In this document: positions 35,225 through 46,578 of the stretch, in pieces
How the letters are laid out: each line of letters opens with the position of its first letter
Numbering within the stretch: position 1 is the first letter of the stretch
Origin: Spirometra erinaceieuropaei
Lineage: Eukaryota > Platyhelminthes > Cestoda > Diphyllobothriidea > Diphyllobothriidae
NCBI GenBank assembly: GCA_902702965.1
Contig: CACRXP010000050.1
Span: forward strand, 1,422,830 to 1,486,829
Direction: 5' to 3'
Length of the DNA stretch: 64,000 bases
Notes under the pieces: model-generated
Database searches by the model: none
What the model was told of the DNA's origin: nothing
The model's input: only the letters and a program-made list of their open reading frames with translations
Position numbers and translations under genes: made by a program

Positions 35225-38150
35225 TCACTGGGGCGGTCGCAGTTTTAATGTCTGTGCGAAAAGTAGGGCAGGCTCAGGAATAAGACCATTGGAGACAGGG
35301 ACGCGATATGAGTGAGAGCTCTCGACAGCATGCATGGACCCGGACATAAAAAAATTGTCACATCGAGTGTTCTGTTTATTTTCCTCCACTTTGTAGCCGG
35401 GTTGCATGCATCAATTTGGCCTCTTTTTTGCTGCGAGCAGTCTGGTGGAAGATATTTGCACAGCTTCAGAGGTTGGGGAATTCTGGCTACCAGTAGCAGC
35501 ATCGGTTCGAGAGGTAGTACCAATTTTGTGGCAGTGGACAAGGAGATGGCCAATTAGGGTAATTTGGACACGAAACATGCGACTTCAATGCTGGTATTTG
35601 GGGCCGAGATTGACAATACTTCCAATATCCATTGGTGTAGCGTCCACAATAATGTTTTTGCTGACAATTTTAATGCGACTGTTGTTTTAATGGGTACAAA
35701 GATGCCCTGCGGGGCTAATATCGATCGTGTATATTGTCAGTCGAAACACTGGGGAAGGGGTTGGGAAGTAACGAAGTTGCCTCACAACATTTTAGTCTTG
35801 CTTTCTTATTGTTTCCCTGTGGCCTCCCGCACACGTTTCTCTTCGGGGTTTGCCGCTCCCTTTTTCATGACGGGTTGTCACGCCTGCCAATCCTATAAAC
35901 GATATTTCAGGGAGCTCTGATTTATTCCCGAACATTTTAATTACTCCTTAAACATGTCCTTGTGTTGTTGATTTCGTCCTACACGACTTCAGACGCCTTC
36001 AACAACACGTACATAGAATAATGACTTATAATTTACGTAAACCACTTGCCAACATCCAACTTGCTTTGAACTAGCAACGGTCCTGAACATTTGAGTCGAT
36101 TCTATGGTCTGGGTTTCCAGGTTCCGTTCCTCGGCTTTGTCTCCGGGGTTCTCGGAGGAAAGGTCGGGTGCCAATTGGTTAATTTCCTCGTTCGGCGCCG
36201 AGAACTTTCAACTTCCTGTGTCGTAGGAAAGGGTAGTCGACAATACGTTCTTGTAAGTCTTCGGATTGGTGTTGGGGCGAATGTCGCGGCGGTGCCATAC
36301 TGAATGTTGTAGCCCCACCAAGCACGTGGCTAGCCCAGCAAATTTGGCATAAGCTTTTGTTACCAATGTTAACTTTTCATCATGCTGTGCTGCTATGGCA
36401 GAGAATTTGACTGCGACATCTAGGCGTTCACTACTGGCGGTGACCGTGAGCTCAGTGAATTCGAGATATTGGTGCTCTTTGATAGTTCGTCACAGTTTAA
36501 TTCATTTGCATACGCGGTTATGTGCAAATGAAATCAAACATGCTTCTGCTCCCGTGTCGGGCCTGATTCTCTGTTGGTGTCGATTGCGAAATGGTTGGAA
36601 AAGGAAAGTCTTAGAGTTGCGAAAATTCCCGTTGAAAAATTCGAAAAACACCCCCCACACCGCAACCTCAGCAGGAAGTTCCACTTCCTCGCCTATTTCT
36701 AATTATTTCAATAGAAGCATAAATATACTGGCTGGAAAATACTCTATCGAAAACAGACGTATGCTCGACAGGTTGTCTTTTGAACACAAGTTGGTCGCTT
36801 TCCGGGTGACTTTCGAGATTTTACAGCTTTCCGTTGGTCCTGTAACTTGTTCCGATTCAAGACCATTGATTTTCATAAACGTTAATCAACATGCTTAATG
36901 GTATGACGAACGTGCAATTCTACTTCTCCCATTCATCTCAATGAAGGCGTCCAATGTGGATCTCTTGTAGACAATATGGGCCTGCAATTCGTTGTCAAAT
37001 TTAACCAGCATCAGCTTGAACTTTTTAGGAGATCCAATCTTCTTTAATATCCTACAGCGCTCACTTCAGTCAGCTTTATCAAAGACGTTTGCCAAATAAA
37101 TGGACGTGGTAATGAGACTAATTCTAATTTCGTTACGTCTCTCTTGAGGTTGAAGGAGAGCAAATTGCGGGCAAAGGTTCTGGATTCATCCTGAATCTCC
37201 GGCAGACGTCCTACTTCGAGATGTAAGATCACGTTGTCAAGTAGTACCTGTTCGAAACGTTTTTCAGCAATGTTAAGGATAGAGCGGCTCCTATTATTGG
37301 CTTTTTTCATGTCTTGAACGATTTTCTCTTGACTAATTGTCTCCTGCTTGTGGACCTTAGACCTCGTTAGGGACTGCGGACACGTTCGCTCCATTCTTAC
37401 CAGACATACGCTGGATTCCTTCAGTCATTTTTTCGTTTCCCGAAGTTTCCACCGAGGTCGTCAGCGGCACATTTCGAAAGTAGATTTATTTAGCAAGGCT
37501 CCGTTGACCCCAAAAGGCTATCTGAAACCGATTTTTCTCGAACAGTTGATTGACCTCCTAACTGACCCCATTGGGCGATTCCTGATTTCATGGGTTTGTC
37601 GGTCCAACTCTTTCAATGGCGGCTGAAATTACTATGTCCCATAGCGCGCTCATATTGCCTTCGACCTCTTCATCCTCCTCGAGGCATAGTCGATGCATTT
37701 TGCGCTCTTCTCTGGGGTTTGATTTTTAAATGGTAATAGCCTTCCCCAGACAAGCCAAATGCACACTACGTTAAGCATCCTTTGCCTGGAGATATTTTAA
37801 CTGAATCCGAATTTTCATCTTGGGTATAGGTGAGCGATGCATCATTCAGCACCTCACACCGTCTCTGTCATCAGCGCAATCCATCTGCGTGGAGGGAGGA
37901 AGCGATGTTAGTTATGAGGAGAGTGTACTCAGCACAAGTGTTCGAAAGAATTAGTGCGCAGGTGTTTTTGATACTCATCCGGTGGTGAACGAGTACTCCT
38001 TCCCAAAGGATATGGTCTACGCCGATGGGATGCTGTGAGGAAACCCCCGAGAACAATGAGTCTTTCGGCTTTTGAGATAAAACGAGGAGAGAGTGCAGAC
38101 ACTCGTATAATTCTCGCTTCAAATCGTCTTGGTTCGCCGTCATCGGACCT
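35225..38150 (-). pseudogene. RTE-like non-LTR retrotransposon remnant
   Basis: Fragments appear in RTE order on the minus strand. Near 38143-37871 is an endonuclease piece (LYECLHSLL, IGVDHILWEGVL, NTCAEYTLLITN). Around 37100-36950 are RT palm pieces (SIYLANVFDKAD, ILKKIGSPKKFKLML). Near 36440-36210 is the post-RT block (YLEFTELTVTASS, KAYAKFAGLATCLVGLQHSV, NTNPKTYKNVLSTTLSYDTG). Near 35960-35740 are the C-terminal pieces (YKDMFKE, MKKGAANPEEKRVREATGKQ). Many stops and frameshifts interrupt it, so it is dead. The RT catalytic FADD segment is not recognisable. The lower boundary is approximate. Confidence 0.7.
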
Positions 38151-39944
38151 TAAATTGTAAAGGCAGTATCGAATTCTGCCCTGAGGAGGAGGGACATTTT
38201 GGCGGTCAAGGATATGTAGTTAATTACAACCACTCATGAGAAAAACAGTCCGGTTTAATAACAGAGAACAGAGGGAAATGAGAAATAGCAAATGCATCCT
38301 GCCCACTGGGCAAGTTGGCGTGCGTTTGGCAGTCTGCTGGTGACCCTGAACACAATTTGTGTCTGTCTGTCTGGCATGTCAGCATGAGCAATTTGTTAGT
38401 CGAGTAGGCAACACTTGGGAAGCCTCGGATTGGCCAAATCGTGAGAGCATGGTCAGGGGGCACTAAAGCTGCTAAGCATAGCTGTTAGACGCGCCTGAGA
38501 CGGTGCCTGATTTTGGCCATTACTGTGATCGGGCCCTGTTGGACAGAGAATGCTCAAAGTGTAGTCTGTGGGCTTGTGCGTTAGTGACTCGTCTGAAGAT
38601 AGGCTTGGCCGTCCGTACGGCATATCGTCTGGTGGTCGGGCACTCGGGCATTAAAGTGGCTCTCCCAGTCTCATCGCTGAGGGCTGATCATTCCATCCAT
38701 GGGCAAGGGCGAAGGAGAACCTGTCAGCCGTGTTCCTTCGGGGGCAATTACAACCCCGACACTGTATCCTCATCCTTGCAAGACCCGTTTTAGTTGGAGA
38801 TTCACCTTGTTCTATCTTCGCTGATGATTAAAACTACTACATTGCAGGACTTGTCGGGGTAGACAGCGTGCAGGAAGCCAACGGTGAGTGAGCAGTGAAA
38901 ACAGTCTCCTAGTAAAAAAAGTTCAGCTTCCGTTAAAAACGCTTTTCCTTAAAACTGCTTTGGATTATGCAAAAGTATGCGTGGGTAGCTTGAATGTTCG
39001 AGAGAAAAATGCTGATCAGCAACTGAAAATGAGCGATACAAAGACTGCACTGAAGAGTTTACCGACTGGGAGGTAACAGGTGAACTCCACCAGCAAGGTT
39101 TGGGACAAACGGGAAGAAGGATTAAAGATCCAAAAGACCATCGCTTAGGAACACCATCTCATGGATTCAGTACTCATAAGCCTTCGCGGGTGGTTTGAGG
39201 TCAAGACAGTAGCGGTAGTCGCCACAAACAAATTTTGCTTTCAAACAATCATACCACAACTGGAAAGCTTGTTTCAACTGGAGACCATATTCATGGATGC
39301 GAATAGACGGCGGTAAAAGGCAAAAATATGTATATGGGAAAAGAATTATCACGTAGAACATCCTCAAGATCTTCTACGGATGGCTAGAAATGAAAATCGA
39401 TAAATTAAATTATACAGAGGTCCCTTCCAAGTCTGCGAAAACATAAAGAGTCAAGATCTTTAATCCAATAACTCTCAATATAGAAGTCACTGGAGTTTCC
39501 TGAAGACGGATTTCTTCTTGCAAAAGATACTCAACGAGTTCACTTCTTGTCTGTTCCTTAGCACGTGAGGGATTGAATTGGAGGGCGGTTATATTTCAAC
39601 GCTTGTCTTATATGTACTTTAAAATGATCACATGCAAATTACTTTGCTCCAAAATTCAGATGAGCAAATTCAATCATTCAACCTGCATCAGAAGCAGTGA
39701 TATCAGTATGTTTAGAAGTACTTAGACGACTTTGCCTAGTACGGCCGCACCCTCCACTGTTACTGTGAAAGTAGGAGTGCGTAGCCGTCGCCTACAACCA
39801 TAACTGATCGCCTGTGCTTATAAATGGAAAAATGTCATGTGAAACATCAATGAGAAACATTTTCTTCACGATTTTAAACAACCAGAAACCAAGTTAATTT
39901 TGACCGCCTTACACAGATTGGTAACGTTGAAGTCATCAAAAAAC
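38151..39944. other. No gene confirmed; includes a GC-rich block
   Basis: About 38480-38800 is GC-rich with a 96-codon motif-free frame, and may be the 5' part of the adjacent RTE-like element or another repeat. The rest is AT-rich with nothing recognisable. Confidence 0.35.
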
Positions 39945-40530
39945 ATGAAAGGATTTTCACCCTGAAACGAGAGAGGCGTGCTGTTGAGAAAGGGCCAAAG
40001 TATGGAACCAAGTATGGTACCATGATAAAATTCATTTATCACATCTAAGGAACTGAATAGGACAGATGAAATCTTAGCAGGTTGCGTGCGAACTAAAATA
40101 TGAAACCACTAAATTCAGAGGTTTGCAACGTATTCTTTAGGAAAAAATCCCCCAGTGAAAAGTCGAATGCGTCAAACGATCGAGGGTTTTATCGAGGTCA
40201 AAATTGACATAGCAAAGAACAAAGCCCTTGTCGCCAGATTCTGAAACATCATCCAAAAGCTAGCTAGCACTTGTCACAAACTTGATCCTTCAGAATCCAT
40301 ACTGAGGGGCATTAAAGAAATTCTTGTCTGTCAAATAGCGTGAAATACCATATTTAATCAGGGTCCTCAGAATCTCTGAGATTTTTAACGGGATGTCTAC
40401 TGACTCATTCGAAGTACAGCGACTCCTCCTTGAGTAAGTCCCGCCAGGAATTTTGACAGCTTTTCTTTTTGAACGCGGGCCGACATAATTTTCGTAGAAC
40501 ATAAGAAAACATGTCACTGACATCGCTTTT
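39945..40530 (-). pseudogene. CR1/jockey-like RT fragment (fingers region)
   Basis: The minus strand reads ISRYLTDKNFFNAPQYGF, then LLDDVSESGDKGFVLCYVNF and a DKTLDRLTHS motif. This is the pattern of the N-terminal RT domain of CR1/jockey-like elements (LTDxxLLxxxQHGF ... YLDFxKAFDxVPH). Frameshifts separate the pieces. It lies back to back with a plus-strand fragment at 40570. Confidence 0.6.
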
Positions 40531-40569
40531 TAGAAAACTAATTGAAATATCACCCGGATTGATTGTCTT

Positions 40570-41040
40570 TGGAAAACACCGAACAACTTACAAGCATTCC
40601 GCATTGTAAAGAGACTGGACTGCAGCCTAGCCTTTGAGGACTTTTTTTGAATTCGCCACCACGACCAGCTTACGAGGTCACCCCTTAGAATGCGCACTCA
40701 ACAGGCAAGGCTGGATATGTGAAAGCCCTCCTTCTGTGTCAGAGGGATTAAGCCATGGAATGCCCCCCCCCCTACCTGCACCTGTTGTGATGTTGCCATA
40801 GATACAAAGTTTTAAGTGGAACCTTGACTTATTTATGCTCCGAAAAGAGAAAGAATGTTGAGAGGCCGAACTCAATCCCTGAGATTCACACTCAGTTTGT
40901 CATATTATCATTAACTCATTCACATTATTTCAACCCAGATATTTTCTCTGTACACCACCCCTAATTCTACGTTAGAAAAAGGGTACCCAAAGGCTGTCGC
41001 CTATTTCCCTCCATAAACTGGACTGAAATGAACTGAACAT
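40570..41040 (+). pseudogene. CR1/jockey-like 3' end fragment
   Basis: Encodes FFEFATTTSLRGHPLRMRT and IKPWNAP with stops, matching the conserved C-terminal tail of these elements. The fragment ends near CTGAAATGAACTGAACATT, a short TGAAC-type repeat tail also seen at 55640-55660. Confidence 0.65.
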
Positions 41041-41514
41041 TGCTCAGAAAGTAAAGTGAATAACTTAGAAAACTACATCTACCCGAACATCAAAGCTGGA
41101 AGGGGGAGAGTTGGATAAACAGTCCAGCAACGTGCTTGAAGAGGGACTGCATAAAATTTTCGGGAGTAAGCTTGACGGTAAAAGAAGAATCCCTGTACTG
41201 ATCCGGTAAGTTCTGCCAATGAAGTCCTTTTTGTGCATATTTATATTGCCTATTTGAAAGATTGCAGGCAAAGCCCTTAGTAACCCTATTTATGTACAAT
41301 AATGTCGCATATTTACACTCAAAATAAACTTGCCAGCATTCAGACTATGGTCGGATCATGATGCAACATTAGTAAAAATGAATCGCTCCTGTTCATTTTG
41401 ACTCAGTACGAAAAGACTGACAAAGTGTTTTCCAAAGCTGATTGTGGGTATTCCTGTTGTAAAAGATGGTCTTTGTCCAAAATTTCGAGGGCAGGTTTTC
41501 TTTTAATCATGTAA
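41041..41514. other. No gene seen
   Basis: AT-rich sequence between two retroelement 3' ends. Short minus-strand frames lack motifs. Confidence 0.4.
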
Positions 41515-42374
41515 ATTCAGATCAGATCAGATTTATTAAGGGAAAAGTAGGCGAGCGCCTTTGAACTCCCTTTTGGTTATAGAAACGTCCTAAATAAACA
41601 ATGTGTAAGGCAAGTGTGAAAAAAAAATTAGGTAAGTAATTGCATACAACAAGCATTGGTCACTGGTATGAATTTGTCTGTGAATGCCTTCTATATCAAA
41701 ATTGTACAATATCCAGTACGGTACTGAATGGACCAAGTAATATCAAAGCAAGCGCATATGTGGCGGTCAGGAGATAGCGAAAATTGTAAAACGTAATGTT
41801 ACTAAAATATAGGGAATAGCATGCTTTGTAACATAAAACGTTGGATGGGGTGGGTAGCACAGGGGGGAATTCGTTAGTTTCTGATGCTGTGGAGGTACAT
41901 ATCCCTGTACTGGTCAAGCTTTCTCTTAAATGAGTCCACGGATGAGGACATGACGACATCCACAGGTAGGGCGTTCCATGCCTTTACCACTCTGTGGCTG
42001 AAGAAGGACCTCCTTGCGTCCAGTCTCGCTCCTGTCACACGTAGTTTCAGAGGGTGTCCTCTCAAGCTAGTAGTGGTGGCCAGCTCAAAGAAGTCACCGG
42101 CTGTCGTGATCTCACCTGGAAGCGAAATCCGTGGTCGGACAAAACGCTGGGTTAAGGGGAACTTCCTGCGATCTAGCCGCGTGCGTCCTCTCTTGGCTTT
42201 GTAGGGGTGGCTGTTTGATTGGTTTGTGCGGGCTAACTCAAAGTCGTCCTCCTGTCTCAGTGAGCAACCATCAACTAGAGAATTCGTTTGATCCACTTGT
42301 GAAAAACTCGGCGGTCTCGGTAGGATGCGGGTAGGGTCAAGGTAAGACTTGAGTACAGCCAACATTCTAATCAT
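41515..42374 (-). pseudogene. CR1/jockey-like retroelement 3' fragment with ATCTG-repeat tail
   Basis: An open minus-strand frame (42374-41874, 166 codons) ends with FFELATTTSLRGHPLKLRVT, ARLDARRSFFSHRVVKAWNA and VDSFKRKLDQYRD, the family's C-terminal signature, well preserved. The ATG-proximal 60 residues do not match RT and probably come from another repeat. On the minus strand the 3' UTR ends near 41516 in AATCTGATCTGATCTGAA, a short tandem tail. It lacks the catalytic domains, so it is not a functional gene. Confidence 0.7.
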
Positions 42375-42838
42375 CTGAGCTACGGGAACCCACCGACAGC
42401 CGTGAGTTTGATCACATATGGGTCAAGCAACCTGTCCAGTCTACTGCGAAGTATGGAATCGACCAATTCTGAAACAGTAGGCTGACGAGTGAGTTCCGCA
42501 TGAACGATCGGTGAGCGCCCACCACTATAGTAAGCTGACTGCCCATGCAGAGTTTCCAAAAAAATCAATCTAAAATCCACCATATGACTACCAGGCACAC
42601 TTAATGATTTGATGCTTTTGGCAGATTTGCTGTCAAACGTCCACTTAACTCGTTCCAATTTTTTTAACCTATTGTCTCTTAATTTGCAATGATATCTCAG
42701 GAATCAGCATATCTCTTAAGAATACATGGAAATTAATGCACGAAGCGGGTGAGCCGAAGACTCCAAAGCAAATATAGGGCACTTGAGTCATTGTCTTCGC
42801 CTTTTTGGAAAATGAATTTTTAAATCACAAATGCATCC
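42375..42838. other. SINE-like scraps
   Basis: GACAGCCGTGAGTTTGATC near 42398 resembles the complement of the tRNA-like segment at 13.46 kb. GAGTGAGTTCCGCATGAACG near 42490 matches the tail of SINE S1. No gene. Confidence 0.4.
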
Positions 42839-43834
42839 TACAGTGAGTGACCGATCTCATGAAATGTTGGCTGAAATTCTAAAATGCGTTTTCGATTAGG
42901 AAGGATTACTTGGTCGCGGTTGTAATACTGATTATCTGAAGACATATTCTTGTAACATTTCGGACTCGGCAGGATGTCGGCTTTTAAATGTACTTCTTTT
43001 CAATCTCCTGTAGGAAGCGTGCTCGGTAAAAAATGACTACTTAATTAGCATGCATTTTTCCCATTGATTTTCGATGGTCTTGGAAAATCAAATATATTTT
43101 ATAGAAACCATAAAAAATATGTTTTCTTTTAGTCAATCAATAGAGAATCACTTCTGCTTTATATTTTATACTTAAGAAAGGAGTATAATTAGGTTTTAAA
43201 AAAGTTTTCTAATTGCCGAAAAATTTGGAGCCTGAGCCTTCGTTTCATTAGCGCTTAGTGATTTCACTCCACAAGGTGCATTCGTTCCGAGTAAAGAAAA
43301 TCACATATTTTTCTATGCCAGTAAAGAGATATCATACAGACTCCATAAACTTTTGAAATGGATGCGGACCATTTTGTACATTTCATGAGGAGCAGTGGTA
43401 AACGGCCAGGTACGATGCTATGTGAATGGACATTTCGCGGTCCTAAAACGTCTCATAATTAGAAACTTTTTTAAAACCTAATTATACTCCTTCCTTAAGT
43501 ATAAAATATAAAGAAGACGTGATTCTCCATTGATTGACTAAAAGAAAGTATTTTTTTGTTTGTGGTTTCTATAAGATATATTCGAATTTTCAAAACCATC
43601 GAAAATCAAGGGGGAAAATGCAGGCTACATAAGTAGTTATTTTTTACCGAGCACGCTTTCTACAGGAGATTGAAAAGAAGTACATTTAAAAGCCGACATC
43701 CTGCCGAGTCCGAAATGTTATAAGAATATGTCTTTAGATAATCAGTATTACAACCGCGACCAAGTAATCCTTCCTAATCGAAAACGCATTTTAGAATTTC
43801 AGCCAACATTTCATGAGATAGGTCACGCGCTGTA
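42839..43834 (+). mobile_element. Foldback MITE, subfamily B, copy B2
   Basis: TA-CAGTGAGTGACCGATCTCA at the left and GAGATAGGTCACGCGCTG-TA at the right. Long palindromic arms, spacer in plus orientation, no transposase. Closest to B3. Confidence 0.85.
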
Positions 43835-46390
43835 TGTTGGTATGGCCAGCGGTGACGATGTCCACGTCCAACGTGCGTCGCACACTCAGTGTCAGTTGCA
43901 GTTGTTAAACTAGCTGAAGGTCAATTCTTTCGGATCCGTTGAATGTTAAGGAAGTGGCCCTTGGGCGACGGAACTTAAATAAGGCAGACAGCAGTTAAGT
44001 TCCTTGTAGTTGTCCGCAACAGCTGCGGGCTGCCTCGAGTGAAATGAAATTTGCATACTTCATTTTACGGGCGATTTTTGAACATTTTAGGTTTTTGCTT
44101 GTCATACGCACAAATAAGGCGACATGCACCGCGATAATGACCTGTTTGGAGAGATGGAAGGTACGAGTGAATGCTGTTGCAATGAAACATCAGCGAGAGG
44201 AGGCCATGCATTATCTTCTTTATGTATGTAGAACATCCATTAAACTTGCTTTACTCAGAACTCCCATTGCCCGTTGACCAGTATTAACTTCTCAGTCGAA
44301 CCGATGTATTTATCAAGAATGTCTGGAAAATAATGAATGTATCTCGGGATTTTTAGACCACTGTATTTATTTTTTCGCAGCGATGCTTCGAGGCTGATCG
44401 AAAGTGCCGTTACGCCGACGGAGAATGGGTTTAGTAGATTGTTAGTTTAGGTTGTTTCAACTTCCCAAACTTGTGGTTCTTTCTTCTTTCCACACTAATC
44501 CAGGATATGTCATTAAAATCACTTGAATGCATGTCTGGATCTCATTTTGTTGGTCAGCGCTTTTTCTTCAACGGCAGAATAGAATGCCTGTGGTTTCACA
44601 GCATGCATACCCGAAACCAGGAAGTTGCAAGTTTCAGTACACCGATCGACCTGTAGTGGAAAACAAACAAAAAGACAGCACATACTTAAACTCAGCCAAT
44701 GCAGTCGCAATCAGGACTTATCAAGCTAGTTTTAGTGATGCATTGAACTGCACCTCTCCATACACGATGATCATGGACAGTGAATTTGGGATGCATGAGT
44801 TATTCCCTTCAAGGCTTTCAAGGTCGAATAAATGAAGGAAAAGTAGATTCTATGTGTTATGGCTAATGATGCCCGGCTAATTTTTTTTGATTTATCTTCA
44901 CTCGGACGCCTTTATGATGGCAACGACGGTGGCTGGAGGGAAGCAAAGTTGGGCCATCAAACGGATGTCGATGTAGCCGCTTAAGCCACCTGAAACCTCT
45001 TTCATGGGTGGCCTGAGGTATCCTCTCGATGTTGCAAGGAGTGCAGGTATTCTCATTGGACACGAAGCCAGCATACTTTACTTGAAAGAATGTCCGGTAG
45101 GATTAGAATTGTGTGGCAATAAACACATCGTTATGAGCTCATAACCACCATCGTAAGTTTGCGAAAACCTACTGGCACCATCAATTCGCAACAGGAATAT
45201 CTTCAGCACCCTCACTACAATGCGTTTAAAACTTCATAGTGCTTCATTTGAACAGTTCTAAATCCAAAATGGTTCATTTTTATGTTAACGGATGCATCTC
45301 GGAAACAGTAGTCTTCGCAGGGTTTGTGGGTGGACCGGCCTAATTAGCGAAAATATTTATCCGTGACACCAAAACCTGAAGGTCGTCAAGGCTTAATACT
45401 GAAACAGTGATATCGATATTGCTACCAAGATGAGCAATTCAGCGCTGCGATGCAAAAACAACACTCAGATGCGTAAAATGTCCTTCCGACAGTTCAGGCA
45501 ATAAATAAGTGGAATAGCGTGGAAGACAGGACACGGTCTTTTCAAACCACAGATCGAATATCGGATGGGCGAGAAAGAGTGCCTTGGATCAGAATTTTGG
45601 TACTAATTGCAGGCTCTGGGCAAGCAGATGTTTCTTGTCAGAATTCCATCTAGTTCCCCCATCAACTATAATGACGGAATACAGGTGAACACCAAGGCTG
45701 CGGCGAAGTGAACGAAGAAGACGGCGATTGGTTTTTGTCAATCATGACACAGTTGGAAAATGTCTATGTTATTAGAAATTGACCGCAGGAGATATTTTTG
45801 TGGAACCCAGGAATGTCAAAGCAATTCCTCTATTGTAATATTGACGTAATGGTTTGGGTGAGTGGCAAGCTATGCGAACTACTCGGTTGCCAGTTAATAC
45901 TATTTTGATGGATGCGTGCTATCACCCCAGTATTTCACGAGCACTGATCTGTTCAGATGAGTCAGTTTTTAGTCATTCGTGTGCCAAGGTTGCAACCGGC
46001 ACACTCTCCTGTCTGCATGCAAATTTCTCTCAAATCTCAAAAGAAGTATGTGCTTGTGATATCGGTAATTAACCCAAAGGCGAGGATAAAGTGATACGAA
46101 ATACAGAACGCCGTATCAGCAATGTATTATGTCGCTGAGACAGTCCAGCTTTGAATCAATTACACCTGGCTGAATCAACATGGTCTGTAAAAAGAGCTCT
46201 GCCCTGAGTGTTCGTAGGCGTGAACATGTGATTCTCACCAACATGCAGTATGAGTGCACATCGAATCGATACCTACTGCCTACACTCCACCTCTCGACGC
46301 GGGTGTCTTGTATATTTGGCACTCAGCGTACGACGTCGGCGGCTGCTTGCTAACTTAGCCCTGACCAAAGAAACACCTTCCAAAAAATTC
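43835..46390. other. Intergenic region upstream of the Kelch gene
   Basis: Several frames of 60-100 codons (for example 44527-44835 plus) show no motif. No retroelement signature could be recognised. It may hide degraded repeats. Confidence 0.4.
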
Positions 46391-46445
46391 ACCCTTTCAC
46401 TGTGCTGTCGCACGCTCACTCAACTCTTCTTAGTGTTGCAACCGA

Positions 46446-46523
46446 CCAATCAGAACCCATAGATCCTCTGCGCGTGCTCGTGTACATGCATGTGCGTGTA
46501 AAGTTGTGAGGGCATGATAAAAA
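46446..46523 (+). promoter_or_regulatory. Candidate promoter elements of the Kelch gene
   Basis: A CCAAT pentamer (GACCAATCAG) at 46446-46450 and an AT-rich GATAAAAA at 46516-46523 lie 130 and 60 bp before the start codon. Both are short motifs, so this is weak. Confidence 0.25.
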
Positions 46524-46578
46524 CAGCCTTCCTGGTAGTTATGGTAGTTCTCCTCTCAATCTTCGATCATAACTTGAA

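Noticed and set aside
36395..36898. 167-codon plus-strand frame
   Set aside because: It is antisense to the RTE-like pseudogene, whose minus-strand motifs explain the region.
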